Positions 8,474 through 18,225 of a stretch of 64,000 bases of DNA are shown here, piece by piece. The first letter of the stretch is position 1. Each line of letters opens with the position of its first letter. A program made the translations under genes and the position numbers. Origin of the DNA: Sulfolobus sp. S-194 (GTDB lineage Archaea; Thermoproteota; Thermoprotei_A; Sulfolobales; Sulfolobaceae); NCBI RefSeq assembly GCF_012222305.1, contig NZ_CP035730.1, forward strand, positions 124,001-188,000, read 5' to 3'. The notes under the pieces are model-generated. The model saw only the letters and a list, made by a program, of their open reading frames with translations. It was not told the DNA's origin and made no database searches.

Positions 8474-10576
8474 ATGAGTGGAAAGAAGGCTTTATTACTA
8501 TTAGTAGTTATGTTAATAGCTGAATCCCTCCAAGCATTTTCATTAACAATAAACCTATACACTGGTCCGTCTATAGGGTATCTTGTATCGGCTGCTGTTA
8601 ATCCCAATAATGGCTATATATACGCTGTTGACTCACAGAATAACGATATAGCCATCTTCAACCCATACAACTACTCATTCATTGGCACTATTCCTGTAGG
8701 TGTTGAGCCAGTATATATTACCTATGCAAACGGATACTTCTATGTAGTTAATAACAAATCGGGAACTATTAGTATTATAAATCCGCAAACAAACAAGCTA
8801 GTAAACACTATCTATATAGGAGGATCTCCTCAAAGTATTGTTGTAGACCCCAAGAACGGGTATTTATATGTTATAGATAACGGCATAGAAATCTTTACCC
8901 AAAGCGGAAAGGAAGTAGCGACACTACTCAAAGGATACTATGTTACCTCAATGGTATTTGACCCCTATACCGGCTTAGTATATGTTGTTGGGAATAACCC
9001 GCTTGCGATACCAAGCAATATCATTTCACAGATTAACGGAACATCTATATTACGTAACGTCTCAATGTTTATTAATGCACCATCACAGCTTGTTGTTGGG
9101 AAGAACGCGGTTTACGGTATAAATACTGTATCACTTAGTGTATTTAATCCTTACAATATTTCAAATTACACTACATATAGCCTAAGCTTAGCATTAAGCT
9201 TCCCTTGTGCTGTTATATATGCTTTAGGTAATATTTACGTATTTTCGGAAGGTTATGAGACAGTATATGTAATAAACATATCTAACGGACAAGTCTCGGC
9301 TCTAACACCATCTGCTATATATGTAGGGTTTTCGCTCAGCTTCTCATTACCCGGTCAATTATCTGATATAGTTTATGATCCTAAAACTAACATGATTTAC
9401 GTTACTGGAACACCTCCTAACCCAATTTATGTGATCAACCCCATAACTGGTGCCTATCTCGCTATAGGATCACAAATACAAGCTCAATATGCAGTATATA
9501 ATAATGTAACGGGAGACCTATATGTCGCAAACTATCAGGCTAACTCTATATATGTTTTGAATAATGGTAAGGTAATAAGTATAATCCCCAGTATAGCTAG
9601 TCCTTCATTAATTACTTATAACACATATAACGGAGTACTTTATATCACTAATGGAGGAGAGTTAGTGGCGGAAAACCCATATAACGGTAGTATACTTTGG
9701 AAAGCAAGTGCAGGGAAGGACGCAGTTGCATTACTTTACGATCCGCTAGATAACTTGATATATGTTGCGGACAATACTTCTAACTTAGTCTTAGCCATAA
9801 GTCCTTTAAATGGATCTGTGGTCTCAGCAATACAAGTAGGGAGCAATCCAGTAGCTTTAACTTATAATCCTCAAAATGGTCTTGTTTACGTTGCAAATTA
9901 TAACAATGAAACTGTGTCAGTTATAAACGGGACGGAGTTAATAACCACAATAGAAGTACCATTTAAGCCTATAGCTGTAGCCTATGGTGAGGAAGTACTT
10001 TTAGTAGGAGGAGAAAAGATTGTTAGTAAACCCTATTCTTATCCAGTCATATTAAATTACTATTTAGCTGGTATTAAAGATGGAAAAGTTCAGTTTACTA
10101 TAGAATTAAATAATACTCCAGATTTTATTGAATATTATAAGGGATATGTTATAATAACGACTGGTGGTGGTTTCAATCTTACAAAGCTAATCATACTCAA
10201 CCCCTCTTACGGACAGATAATTATCGAAAAGAACGTAAACGTGACTTTCCCAACATCAATGACTATAGACCCCAATGAGGGTCTAATATACATTACTGAG
10301 CCATATCCTTATAATCAAATTTATGCCATCCCGTTTAACAGTCTCACTTTAACTCCACCAACTTCATCAAATACTACAACACTAACGACTACTACGACTT
10401 CATCAACAACATTGACATACACTTCCATAAGTAGTAAGACAACAACCCAAATCCTTTCTTCGACTAAGTCAACAGTACCTTCAAGTATGTCAGGCAGTTC
10501 TTTATCCTTAATCATAATAACTGTAGTAGCAATAGTAGTACTTGCAAGTATAGTAATAGTTTTCAGAAGAAGATGA
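8474..10576 (+). CDS. secreted YVTN-type beta-propeller, C-terminally anchored
   Basis: 700 residues. Signal peptide about 1-22. The body (about 30-610) is built from roughly 40-residue blade repeats with the YVTN-family look, for example VDPKNGYLYVIDN, YDPLDNLIYVADN and YNPQNGLVYVANYN. A Thr/Ser-rich stalk (about 627-668) is followed by a transmembrane helix (about 672-695) ending in RRR. It should be displayed on the cell surface, anchored through its C-terminus. TATA-like ACTTTTATAAAACTC and a strong GAGGGGAG Shine-Dalgarno 8 bp before ATG 8474 support the start. The repeat fold suggests binding or adhesion; no enzyme residues are evident. Confidence 0.8.
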   Translation: MSGKKALLLLVVMLIAESLQAFSLTINLYTGPSIGYLVSAAVNPNNGYIYAVDSQNNDIAIFNPYNYSFIGTIPVGVEPVYITYANGYFYVVNNKSGTISIINPQTNKLVNTIYIGGSPQSIVVDPKNGYLYVIDNGIEIFTQSGKEVATLLKGYYVTSMVFDPYTGLVYVVGNNPLAIPSNIISQINGTSILRNVSMFINAPSQLVVGKNAVYGINTVSLSVFNPYNISNYTTYSLSLALSFPCAVIYALGNIYVFSEGYETVYVINISNGQVSALTPSAIYVGFSLSFSLPGQLSDIVYDPKTNMIYVTGTPPNPIYVINPITGAYLAIGSQIQAQYAVYNNVTGDLYVANYQANSIYVLNNGKVISIIPSIASPSLITYNTYNGVLYITNGGELVAENPYNGSILWKASAGKDAVALLYDPLDNLIYVADNTSNLVLAISPLNGSVVSAIQVGSNPVALTYNPQNGLVYVANYNNETVSVINGTELITTIEVPFKPIAVAYGEEVLLVGGEKIVSKPYSYPVILNYYLAGIKDGKVQFTIELNNTPDFIEYYKGYVIITTGGGFNLTKLIILNPSYGQIIIEKNVNVTFPTSMTIDPNEGLIYITEPYPYNQIYAIPFNSLTLTPPTSSNTTTLTTTTTSSTTLTYTSISSKTTTQILSSTKSTVPSSMSGSSLSLIIITVVAIVVLASIVIVFRRR

Positions 10577-11694
10577 GTCTTTTTCCTCTTTCTCTTTACC
10601 GTAAAGAGTTATTTTTAATGGACGTGTGTAGGCTGTTTAGAAGACCTTTATTACGACGTAAAGACTCCTAAAATGCTAAGAGAACCGGTACTTTTTTATT
10701 TAATATACCTAGATTACGATTAATACTTTAACTCCGTACTAGGAAGATTTAAAAATTAATTGGGGCTTAAATATCATTAGTGTTTTTGCTAAGGTGGTTT
10801 TTATAGTTATTAATTCTATAACATGCACTATGATTAGAGATATTTTTACTTTAACATCATCTTCTTAAAATATTTATGAGTTCCTATAGATAGTCATATT
10901 CTTATGACATTCTAACCTTTTTTATGACAGGAGAGATTTACTGAAAACGCACACTCATGTTTTTTCCTAAACTTGAAAAATTACACATAGCAGTTGTTAT
11001 AGTTAACCGTCCTGTTTTTGCGATTTCATCAAAACTTACATAGATGATCTACTTAGCAAAGGAAAAATCGAGAGTTATACATAAGTAAATTTTCGATTAA
11101 GGAAATAGACAGCTTATCTTATTAGCTTATTAAGACGCATACAGTTTTAACGTAGTAATAAAAATTTCAATTCACTGAAAAGATCCTTACATATTTTTCC
11201 ATATATACGGTTTGGGCAAGCGAGGTAAAAAGCCATACAATGACTAAGAGGGATCAGACTATCATATATAGTAATTTATGTGCGGATATTCTCTCATCAT
11301 AAAAAGTCCTGATATTAGTTCTGATTATTGAATATTTTTAATTTATAACTTATTACTTCTTTGCAAGCTGTTAAGCTATTTTCTAGTATAATATGATATT
11401 GTTATATAATTTTAACGTAAAGATACAACTATTTTCCTCTATTGTTTATACCTACCTAGGAAAAGCCTTCCCTTAACCTTCACGTTATTTGAGACTCTAA
11501 TCTATTACTCTCATATCTAGTTTCAGTTAAACCGGCTGATGAAAAATAAGGGGTTTACACCTCTAGAGAAGTTAAGACAGTTTTGCGAAAAAGAAAGGTA
11601 AGTTGTTGTCATGAGAGTCCCCATCTCTAACTTATTGAACCGTTTAACGCCTATGAGCGCAAAAAAATAAATTTCTTTTCTACTAGTTATTTAT
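10577..11694. other. 1.1 kb without a gene
   Basis: AT-rich DNA with stops in all frames. I found no remnant with clear coding character, no tRNA and no repeat longer than background AT runs. Confidence 0.5.
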
Positions 11695-11991
11695 ATGGCT
11701 CTAACCCAATATGCATGGTTTAGGGCTTTATGTTACGTTGGAATTTTCTTTTTATCCTGGATTATCGATATAGGTTCATTTATAGCTCTTTATGAAAAGA
11801 TATTCTATCCCAGTCTCGGCACACTAATTTATACTATTTTCAGTCCAGCCCTATACGCTTTCTTATTCTCGATTTATTTCTTGAAGAGGAAACATTATTT
11901 TTCTCTTATCGTCCCGCTTCTCAATTTCTTTATAGGAGTGATTCTTTTTGCTCTTGCTATACTATTTACGATAGTTAGTAGTTCCGTTTAA
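11695..11991 (+). CDS. small three-helix membrane protein
   Basis: 98 residues with hydrophobic segments at about 10-32, 40-62 and 70-95, separated by short charged loops (KRKHYF). ATG 11695 follows an ACTAGTTATTTATATG context with little room for a leader. Isolated gene; function unknown. Composition and topology are consistent with a real integral membrane protein rather than a random ORF. Confidence 0.5.
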   Translation: MALTQYAWFRALCYVGIFFLSWIIDIGSFIALYEKIFYPSLGTLIYTIFSPALYAFLFSIYFLKRKHYFSLIVPLLNFFIGVILFALAILFTIVSSSV

Positions 11992-12492
11992 CATCTTACT
12001 CCATATTAATCTTTTTCAACTCAGTGAGGATTAAGGAATATACAGCTGATCTAGAAAGATTAGTAATCTTTAATCTAATTAAATACAGCTGGATTACATA
12101 TAGTATTTACTTAAGAAATTGGTCTTTATAATTCTTGTGAACGCTTTAATTTAACTTATTATGTAATTTTTAAAATAAAATCAGATATCCCCTTATGCTT
12201 TGAATATTGTTTGTAGCCTTACATTTTCCATGATACAGTTTTACTGATGTTAATGAGAAGAAGTAATTATGCAAAAGTATACTCACTTTTTCGTTTATTT
12301 CACGGAGGCTAAAAGTTAATTGGTCTAAAAAGAAAATGTGCCAAGTTTAAAAAGGAACTCAATCGGGTAACAAACAATTCTTGTTCTAGCGGGGAAGCGA
12401 GAGATTTAGGCTTACTTTCTTAACATTTTGTTCATTAAATTCTCAGGAAGTTATATACCGTAAAGAATATAATAGTTTAATCTAAAACAAGA
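11992..12492. other. intergenic, no gene seen
   Basis: 500 bp of AT-rich DNA. A slightly GC-richer patch near 12380-12410 could belong to the leader of the downstream gene, but I cannot assign it a structure. Confidence 0.4.
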
Positions 12493-13095
12493 ATGATGAG
12501 AGTTTTTGATTTAACTAAGGGAGATATTGTAGTTTTAAACCCACTTCAGACTCGCTATCAAATGTTCTCTCAAAGGATATTTATCCCTTTATACGCTGCA
12601 GCAAATGAAGGAATATATAGGATGAACAGAGGTAAGAGGCTTTTGAGCTTTGGCAAAGTGCTTATAGCTTCTGTTGGAATAATTTTACTCTCACTGTTAG
12701 TCATTTTTGGTATATTCTTACTTTATTTTTCACTTATTTCTAGTATTTCACTTTTTACTTTAATACCTATAAGTATAGGGCTTTTAATAGTGGCTGGAGG
12801 AATTTACGGCATAATAAAGCTAGCCAGGTTTGCTAAGGGTGTAAAGATTAATTATGTGGAGGGAGAGCTTATAGTTCCTTGGTCTCAAGTTAAAAATATA
12901 GTAGTAGTTAACGTCAGACAAGAAAACATAGCAAACAGGCCAAGCTTAGTTGCGGATATTATTAATCCAGTGTATAAGGAAATAGGAGATTGGTATATTA
13001 TGAGAACTGATGGAAGCGAGATTATAATTCCTAACGTTGATGACCCTTTTAATAAACTTAACTACGTAAAGGTAAAGTTCAGCCTAACATTTTAA
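12493..13095 (+). CDS. membrane protein with cytosolic C-terminal domain
   Basis: 200 residues, starting MMR at 12493 (or 12496). A soluble N-terminal segment (about 1-53) is followed by two transmembrane helices (about 56-78 and 83-106) and a soluble C-terminal domain of about 90 residues with beta character. The topology resembles that of membrane-bound PH-like proteins such as the one at 6456, but the VTNKR-type signature is absent, so I do not assign it. It lies directly before the family B repeat and CRISPR array 1. Confidence 0.55.
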   Translation: MMRVFDLTKGDIVVLNPLQTRYQMFSQRIFIPLYAAANEGIYRMNRGKRLLSFGKVLIASVGIILLSLLVIFGIFLLYFSLISSISLFTLIPISIGLLIVAGGIYGIIKLARFAKGVKINYVEGELIVPWSQVKNIVVVNVRQENIANRPSLVADIINPVYKEIGDWYIMRTDGSEIIIPNVDDPFNKLNYVKVKFSLTF

Positions 13096-13192
13096 CCATA
13101 TAAAGTTCTATTATGAGAGACTTTCGATAAGTGGTGCTGAAAATCTCATTATACAGTTTTATGGTAAGAAGGTCTCTTACTTATCAGATAGC

Positions 13193-13355
13193 ATTTCACG
13201 TAAAAAATCTTACGTTAAAATAGTTTTTAAATAATAAGTTTTTTATAGTATAAGATTTTCATCTATTACGGATAAACTTGTTCTCGATAAGAAGAAATAT
13301 AGTATAAATATCTACAATATCATCCTATAAAATAAACATTAGCTATTATGATTTT
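13193..13355 (+). repeat. dispersed repeat family B, copy 1
   Basis: Begins with TTCACGTAAAAAATCTTACG and TTAAAATAGTTTTTAAATAA, and continues through TTTATAGTATAAG, ACGGATAAACT and AAATATAGTATAAATATCT to AAATAAACATTAGC. The same ordered blocks occur at 54993-55155, and inverted at 50006-50160 and 51925-52054. The element is about 130-160 bp, AT-rich and internally palindromic, like a non-autonomous MITE. Confidence 0.6.
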
Positions 13356-13411
13356 ACTATAAATGCTGTTAGACCTCAGGAAATATTTTAATACTTTAGC
13401 TTTACCATATG

Positions 13412-16341
13412 CTTTCAATTCCATTGGGGATTATGACGTCCCGCCCACTTTCCTGAACATAACGCTATGGAACACTTTCAATTCCATTGAGGATTATGTA
13501 TTTGTGATAAAGTGCAAATAAATGGAGAATGGAACTTTCAATTCCATTGAGGATTATGAGGATAGTGAAGTATTATAAGAAGAAGTACAGGGTATTGAAG
13601 ACTTTCAATTCCATTGAGGATTATGAAGACGAACTTAAGGGGAACTATACTAAGGAGTTGGTAAAAACTTTCAATTCCATTGAGGATTATGAACATAAGG
13701 TGAGACTGCTTTACTTTGAAGAAACTTAAAGCTTTCAATTCCATTGAGGATTATGCCTATTTTGTGAAATGAGGTGGAGTTCAGCGTTTAGGATCTTTCA
13801 ATTCCATTGAGGATTATGCGATAATATAAAATCTTTTGGTAAGAAGTTATTTAACTTTCAATTCCATTGAGGATTATGGATATGCAGCGACGTTCGCGTA
13901 TGCATTGTATTATCTTTATATCTTTCAATTCCATTGAGGATTATGCTCAGTATCTGAGGAGGATTATATGGAAGATGGCTAAGGATCTTTCAATTCCATT
14001 GAGGATTATGTATTCGACGAGAAGGGACCTAAACTGCTTTCTCCAAAATACTTTCAATTCCATTGAGGATTATGTTTTCCGCCTTTTCATCAGGCCCCCC
14101 TTTGGTTTTGAGGTCCTTTCAATTCCATTGAGGATTATGATCCCGTAGGTGCTTGGAGTAGTAAAGTCTTCTCTTTTCTGCTTTCAATTCCATTGAGGAT
14201 TATGTTAACAAGAAGAATGAAGTTTTTATTGAAAAAGCAAATTACTTTCAATTCCATTGAGGATTATGTACGACCGTATAGTTATCTTCCAGCGTGTAAT
14301 TTCCTATCAGTCTTTCAATTCCATTGAGGATTATGGCTTTATTACAATTGGGCTAAAGAAATTAGACCATTTTGTTCCTTTCAATTCCATTGAGGATTAT
14401 GCTGGAGAATGAAGGAAGCACGTCTGGTAGTCAGAGATGGTACTTTCAATTCCATTGAGGATTATGTCCTCTAAGCAGTACTACACGTTCAAAAAAGTAA
14501 GCGAATACTTTCAATTCCATTGAGGATTATGTTATCTTTTCAAGAGTTTTTAAATTATTTTAAGCAAAAACTTTCAATTCCATTGAGGATTATGCCTCTT
14601 TTCTCCTCTCTTTGCTCAACTTCTATTAATCTTTCAATTCCATTGAGGATTATGATTTGAGCCGTCATCAAATGCTGCTATGTAAGTCTCCCCCCACTTT
14701 CAATTCCATTGAGGATTATGAAGAAGGTGGCGGGCAGGGAACTGGACGAGGTAGAGAGGACTTTCAATTCCATTGAGGATTATGGTAGGAACTCCACGCA
14801 CAATTTTCAGTTCGTACTCTGTGCTTTCAATTCCATTGAGGATTATGGTGGTGAAGTCAGTGAAAGTAATGTACATGGATGGCGGATCTTTCAATTCCAT
14901 TGAGGATTATGTTACAGAATATTCAAATTCCAAAGGGAATAAATACTGATTACTTTCAATTCCATTGAGGATTATGATCTAACCCAGTATTAAGTGAGCC
15001 AATAACAATAAAGTATTCTACTTTCAATTCCATTGAGGATTATGTGCTGATTGTTGTTCCAGCCATTATAGCGTGGAAGATGTATACTTTCAATTCCATT
15101 GAGGATTATGATACGTAGGCTCTTCAAACGTCCCAATCCTAGCGTTAGTGCCTTTCAATTCCATTGAGGATTATGCAATTTGTAAACCAATTTGGAGAAT
15201 TAGTGTCAGAAAGTCTTTCAATTCCATTGAGGATTATGACGGGCAATACGCTTTAGGAAACTACACGTATTTGCCGCCCTTTCAATTCCATTGAGGATTA
15301 TGTAGAGAAGACGGTGAAAGACCAGGTGGAGTTCACGTTGACTTTCAATTCCATTGAGGATTATGAAAGACGACATTATTATACCTAGAACTTTAGTAAA
15401 TTATACTTTCAATTCCATTGAGGATTATGACGGAGATAACGGTCCTATTTTTACGCCATACGCACAATTCAACTTTCAATTCCATTGAGGATTATGTTTC
15501 ATTTGAGCTGTCTCTAAGGAATTCGTAAAGTTCTCTTCTTTCAATTCCATTGAGGATTATGGTAGAACGTTTCACCCACTTTGAAGAAACAAAATGAAAA
15601 TCTCCTTTCAATTCCATTGAGGATTATGTAGAGAAGACGGTGAAAGACCAGGTGGAGTTCACGTTGACTTTCAATTCCATTGAGGATTATGAAAGACGAC
15701 ATTATTATACCTAGAACTTTAGTAAATTATACTTTCAATTCCATTGAGGATTATGACGGAGATAACGGTCCTATTTTTACGCCATACGCACAATTCAACT
15801 TTCAATTCCATTGAGGATTATGTTTCATTTGAGCTGTCTCTAAGGAATTCGTAAAGTTCTCTTCTTTCAATTCCATTGAGGATTATGGTAGAACGTTTCA
15901 CCCACTTTGAAGAAACAAAATGAAAATCTCCTTTCAATTCCATTGAGGATTATGATAGTTTTAGTGTGGTCGCGTAATGCCTGGCTTTATGACTTTCAAT
16001 TCCATTGAGGATTATGTACGAATGTGAACAAGAATTATTAAGAATTGAAGAAAATCTTTCAATTCCTTTTAGGATTATGTTATTCGAGACAGCCATAGCT
16101 ACCGTTCTCTGATCTATCTTAAACTTTCAATTCCATTGAGGATTATGTAGAGTTTCATCAAAAAAGGAGTATTTTAAAAAGCTTATCTTTCAATTCCATT
16201 GAGGATTATGTGTTTGCGAATAACGTTACCATACGCTCTTTCTGATGAAGCTTTCAATTCCATTGAGGATTATGAGGAGAAGATAAGAGATTTGATAGAT
16301 TTAAAATTAATAATTGTCTTTCAATTCCATTGAGGATTATG
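13412..16341 (-). CRISPR. CRISPR array 1: 46 repeats, 45 spacers
   Basis: 24-nt repeats (plus strand begins CTTTCAATTCC, ends GATTATG) recur every 60-69 bp with spacers of 36-45 nt. The leader lies on the right (16342-16563), so transcription is leftwards and crRNAs carry the 8-nt 5' handle ATTGAAAG. The leader-distal first repeat has GGGGATT instead of GAGGATT, as expected for the oldest end. The repeat at 16056 is a variant (CCTTTTAGG in place of CCATTGAGG). A five-unit block is tandemly duplicated. ORFs across the array are artefacts of the repeat. Confidence 0.98.
15279..15930 (-). repeat. tandem duplication of five repeat-spacer units in array 1
   Basis: Positions 15279-15604 and 15605-15930 are each 326 bp and contain the same five spacers in the same order. 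The first spacer begins TAGAGAAGACGG and the last begins GTAGAACGTTTC. No differences are seen between the copies. This is a segmental duplication by unequal recombination or slippage between repeats, not independent acquisition. Confidence 0.95.
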
Positions 16342-16563
16342 TGATTGTTTTTATATTTCTATTTGTCTTATTTTCTTTGTTTCTACTATATAAGTTTTTC
16401 TGTTTATTACATATTTGTCATTACTGAATTCTTCTTATTCCTAAGAAAAATAGGGAATTTGAAAAAGAGAAACACATAAAACATTCTCAATAAAGATACT
16501 GTAAAAAATCAAATACAAATTGAAAGAAAATCCCGAGAAAAAACGGGAACAAAAACAAAGATA
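16342..16563 (-). promoter_or_regulatory. CRISPR leader 1 (222 bp)
   Basis: The sequence from the last repeat to just before the csa3 stop is matched by the leaders of arrays 2 and 3 over 222 bp. I see one base difference (G at about 16366 where the others have A). The minus strand contains a TATA box AAAAACTTATATAG near 16384-16398, giving a start roughly 20-25 bp before the array. The outer end holds CCCGAGAAAAAACGGG, a small inverted repeat. Confidence 0.85.
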
Positions 16564-16569
16564 TTTCAC

Positions 16570-17214
16570 TTATTTTCTATCATTTTCTCGATTTAATTTA
16601 CTTATCAATATTCCTAGTTTCGTAGGATAAATCCCATCTCCTCTACCCTTCTGATAGACTAGCCTTTTCTTTTTCAATATCCCTACGACGTTCATAGTAG
16701 TTTTAAGTTTTTTCCCGGTTATCTCTGCTATCACTTCATGTTTTATCCCAGGATTGTTTACTACTGTACTTAAAACCCTCAAAAGTTCACTGCTCAGTCC
16801 CTCAACCGTGGTTCTGAAATCCTCAATCTGAAAGCTTATTTCTTCATCTTCTTCGAAGTAAATTCTGCCTACTCTCTTGTTTATCACTACCGTTAAAATT
16901 ACTCCGATAGCCAAGGCCTTACTTTCTCCTCCAGATATGTCGATAATTAGGGGATCTTTTATTTCTTTCAGTATCTCACTTACTTGATTAACCACATGAA
17001 ATATATCCTTAACTTCAACTTCTCTCACAATAGCATCTTTTAAACCCATTTTGCTCATTACAGCACTTAAACCGTTAATTGCTCTTCTGTTTCCGCCGGT
17101 TATTGGTGACTTTACTAAAACGACTACAACATCATCTCTTCCCACGTTTGTAGATACAAGTCTCCTAACCGCAAAATCTTCATGAATGCCAATAGTAAAT
17201 ATATATGACTTCAC
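16570..17214 (-). CDS. csa3: Csa3 CRISPR regulator (CARF plus winged HTH)
   Basis: 214 residues. The N-terminal Rossmann-like CARF domain (about 1-130) includes the ligand-loop motif DISGGESKA at 92-100. The C-terminal winged helix-turn-helix spans about 140-210 (HEVIAEITGKKLKTTMNVVG and LVYQKG wing). Csa3 proteins of Sulfolobales bind promoters of the adaptation genes and CRISPR leaders, and can respond to cyclic tetra-adenylate. It is divergent from csa1, and its stop lies 7 bp from leader 1. The minus-strand TATA (AATATATAATAG, about 17236-17247) is about 25 bp before the ATG, so the start is near-leaderless. Its position suggests control of the csa1-cas1-cas2-cas4 operon. Confidence 0.9.
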   Translation of the reverse strand: MKSYIFTIGIHEDFAVRRLVSTNVGRDDVVVVLVKSPITGGNRRAINGLSAVMSKMGLKDAIVREVEVKDIFHVVNQVSEILKEIKDPLIIDISGGESKALAIGVILTVVINKRVGRIYFEEDEEISFQIEDFRTTVEGLSSELLRVLSTVVNNPGIKHEVIAEITGKKLKTTMNVVGILKKKRLVYQKGRGDGIYPTKLGILISKLNRENDRK

Positions 17215-17385
17215 AAGATTACTTTGTTAAACATACTATTATATATTTCGGGAAAAAATGTAAATTCCTAAATTACTACGTGATCTCATATATCAAAAAT
17301 TACTTCTTTATTCCTTAAAAATCTCGGGATTTAGTAATACTAAAATTTGGTAATACTTATTATATCTGAGTTTGTATAAATATTC
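17215..17385. promoter_or_regulatory. divergent csa3/csa1 promoter region
   Basis: 171 bp between two divergent genes. Next to csa1 there is a direct repeat, GTAATACTAAAAT then GTAATACTTATTA (about 17334-17362), upstream of the TATA-like TTTGTATAAATATT. Repeated boxes between a regulator and its presumed target operon are a plausible Csa3 or other regulator binding site. This assignment is inference only. Confidence 0.4.
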
Positions 17386-18225
17386 ATGATATGGAGACAG
17401 CAGCTAAAGAGATTACACAGAATTAGGGAGATGGACCCAGTACCAGACGAACTTAGGGGATGGCACTATTATTCTCCTCCGGTAAAGCCCAGAGCTTATT
17501 TAGGTCTAACAATGAGTGAAATCGCGTACGATTACTGTCCCACAAAGAGAGATGTATACTTAAGGAGAGTATTAAACCAAAAAGGAAGCGAAAGGGCACA
17601 GTTAGTTTTCGGTCAGTCTATACATAAGGTCTTCAGTAAGGCCATAAATGATGTTAGAATATCTTACGTTTTAGGTAAGGATCCATATCAGATTGTAAAA
17701 GAAAGTTATCTTGAATCTGAGTTTTGCCCGCAAGAGATATCGGAATACTGCAAAAAGGTATACGGTAATCTAATCCTCTTCTGGTCCTCATGGCTCGCTG
17801 AGGCCAAGGCATTTTATGGAGGTGATTCTGTTGGTTTCTTACCGTGGGCTACTGAAGTTAGGGTTGACGGTTCAGCTATTGGACTGTCTGATAGACTTGC
17901 AGTAGACGCTCTAGGTGAGTTTACCGTAGTCGAGGTTAAGTCTGGAAAAAGAGAGGAATTCCATAGGCTTGCTCTAGCAGGATATGCTTTAGCTATAGAA
18001 TCGGTCCTAGAGCTTCCGGTTGATTACGGACTCCTTGTTTACATAAATGGTTTCCCTAATGATGTTGAGATAAGATTTGAGAGCTACTACATCTCACCTG
18101 ATATGAGAAGAGAAATTTTAGATAAAAGAGACGAGGTCATAGAAATGATTCTAAACGGAAGAGATCCAGGTAAGCCGGTGAAATGCCCAGAGACTTGTCC
18201 GTTTTATGAGGTGTGTTGGAAATGA
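17386..18225 (+). CDS. csa1: Csa1, Cas4-family adaptation nuclease
   Basis: 279 residues. PD-(D/E)xK nuclease with an iron-sulfur cluster: Cys51 near the N-terminus, His80, Asp169, Glu183 and Lys185 (in FTVVEVKSGK), and a C-terminal Cys trio Cys267, Cys271, Cys277. This matches the Csa1 branch of Cas4 that is restricted to type I-A systems and takes part in spacer processing with Cas1, Cas2 and Cas4. First gene of the adaptation operon. Its stop overlaps the cas1 ATG in an ATGA. ATG 17386 lies about 15 bp after a TATA-like element, so translation is probably leaderless. Confidence 0.92.
   Translation: MIWRQQLKRLHRIREMDPVPDELRGWHYYSPPVKPRAYLGLTMSEIAYDYCPTKRDVYLRRVLNQKGSERAQLVFGQSIHKVFSKAINDVRISYVLGKDPYQIVKESYLESEFCPQEISEYCKKVYGNLILFWSSWLAEAKAFYGGDSVGFLPWATEVRVDGSAIGLSDRLAVDALGEFTVVEVKSGKREEFHRLALAGYALAIESVLELPVDYGLLVYINGFPNDVEIRFESYYISPDMRREILDKRDEVIEMILNGRDPGKPVKCPETCPFYEVCWK

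Noticed and set aside
8474-10576. Beta-propeller protein as part of the CRISPR neighbourhood
   Set aside because: It is 3 kb from the arrays, with its own promoter and surface-protein features; no functional link visible.
10577-11694. Search for hidden genes or tRNA in the 1.1 kb gap
   Set aside because: Only stop-rich AT DNA; no structure or coding signal that I could support.
13529-14903. ORFs across CRISPR array 1, both strands, with FNSIEDY or LSIPLRIM repeats
   Set aside because: They are translations of the CRISPR repeat itself; the repeat unit and spacing explain them fully.
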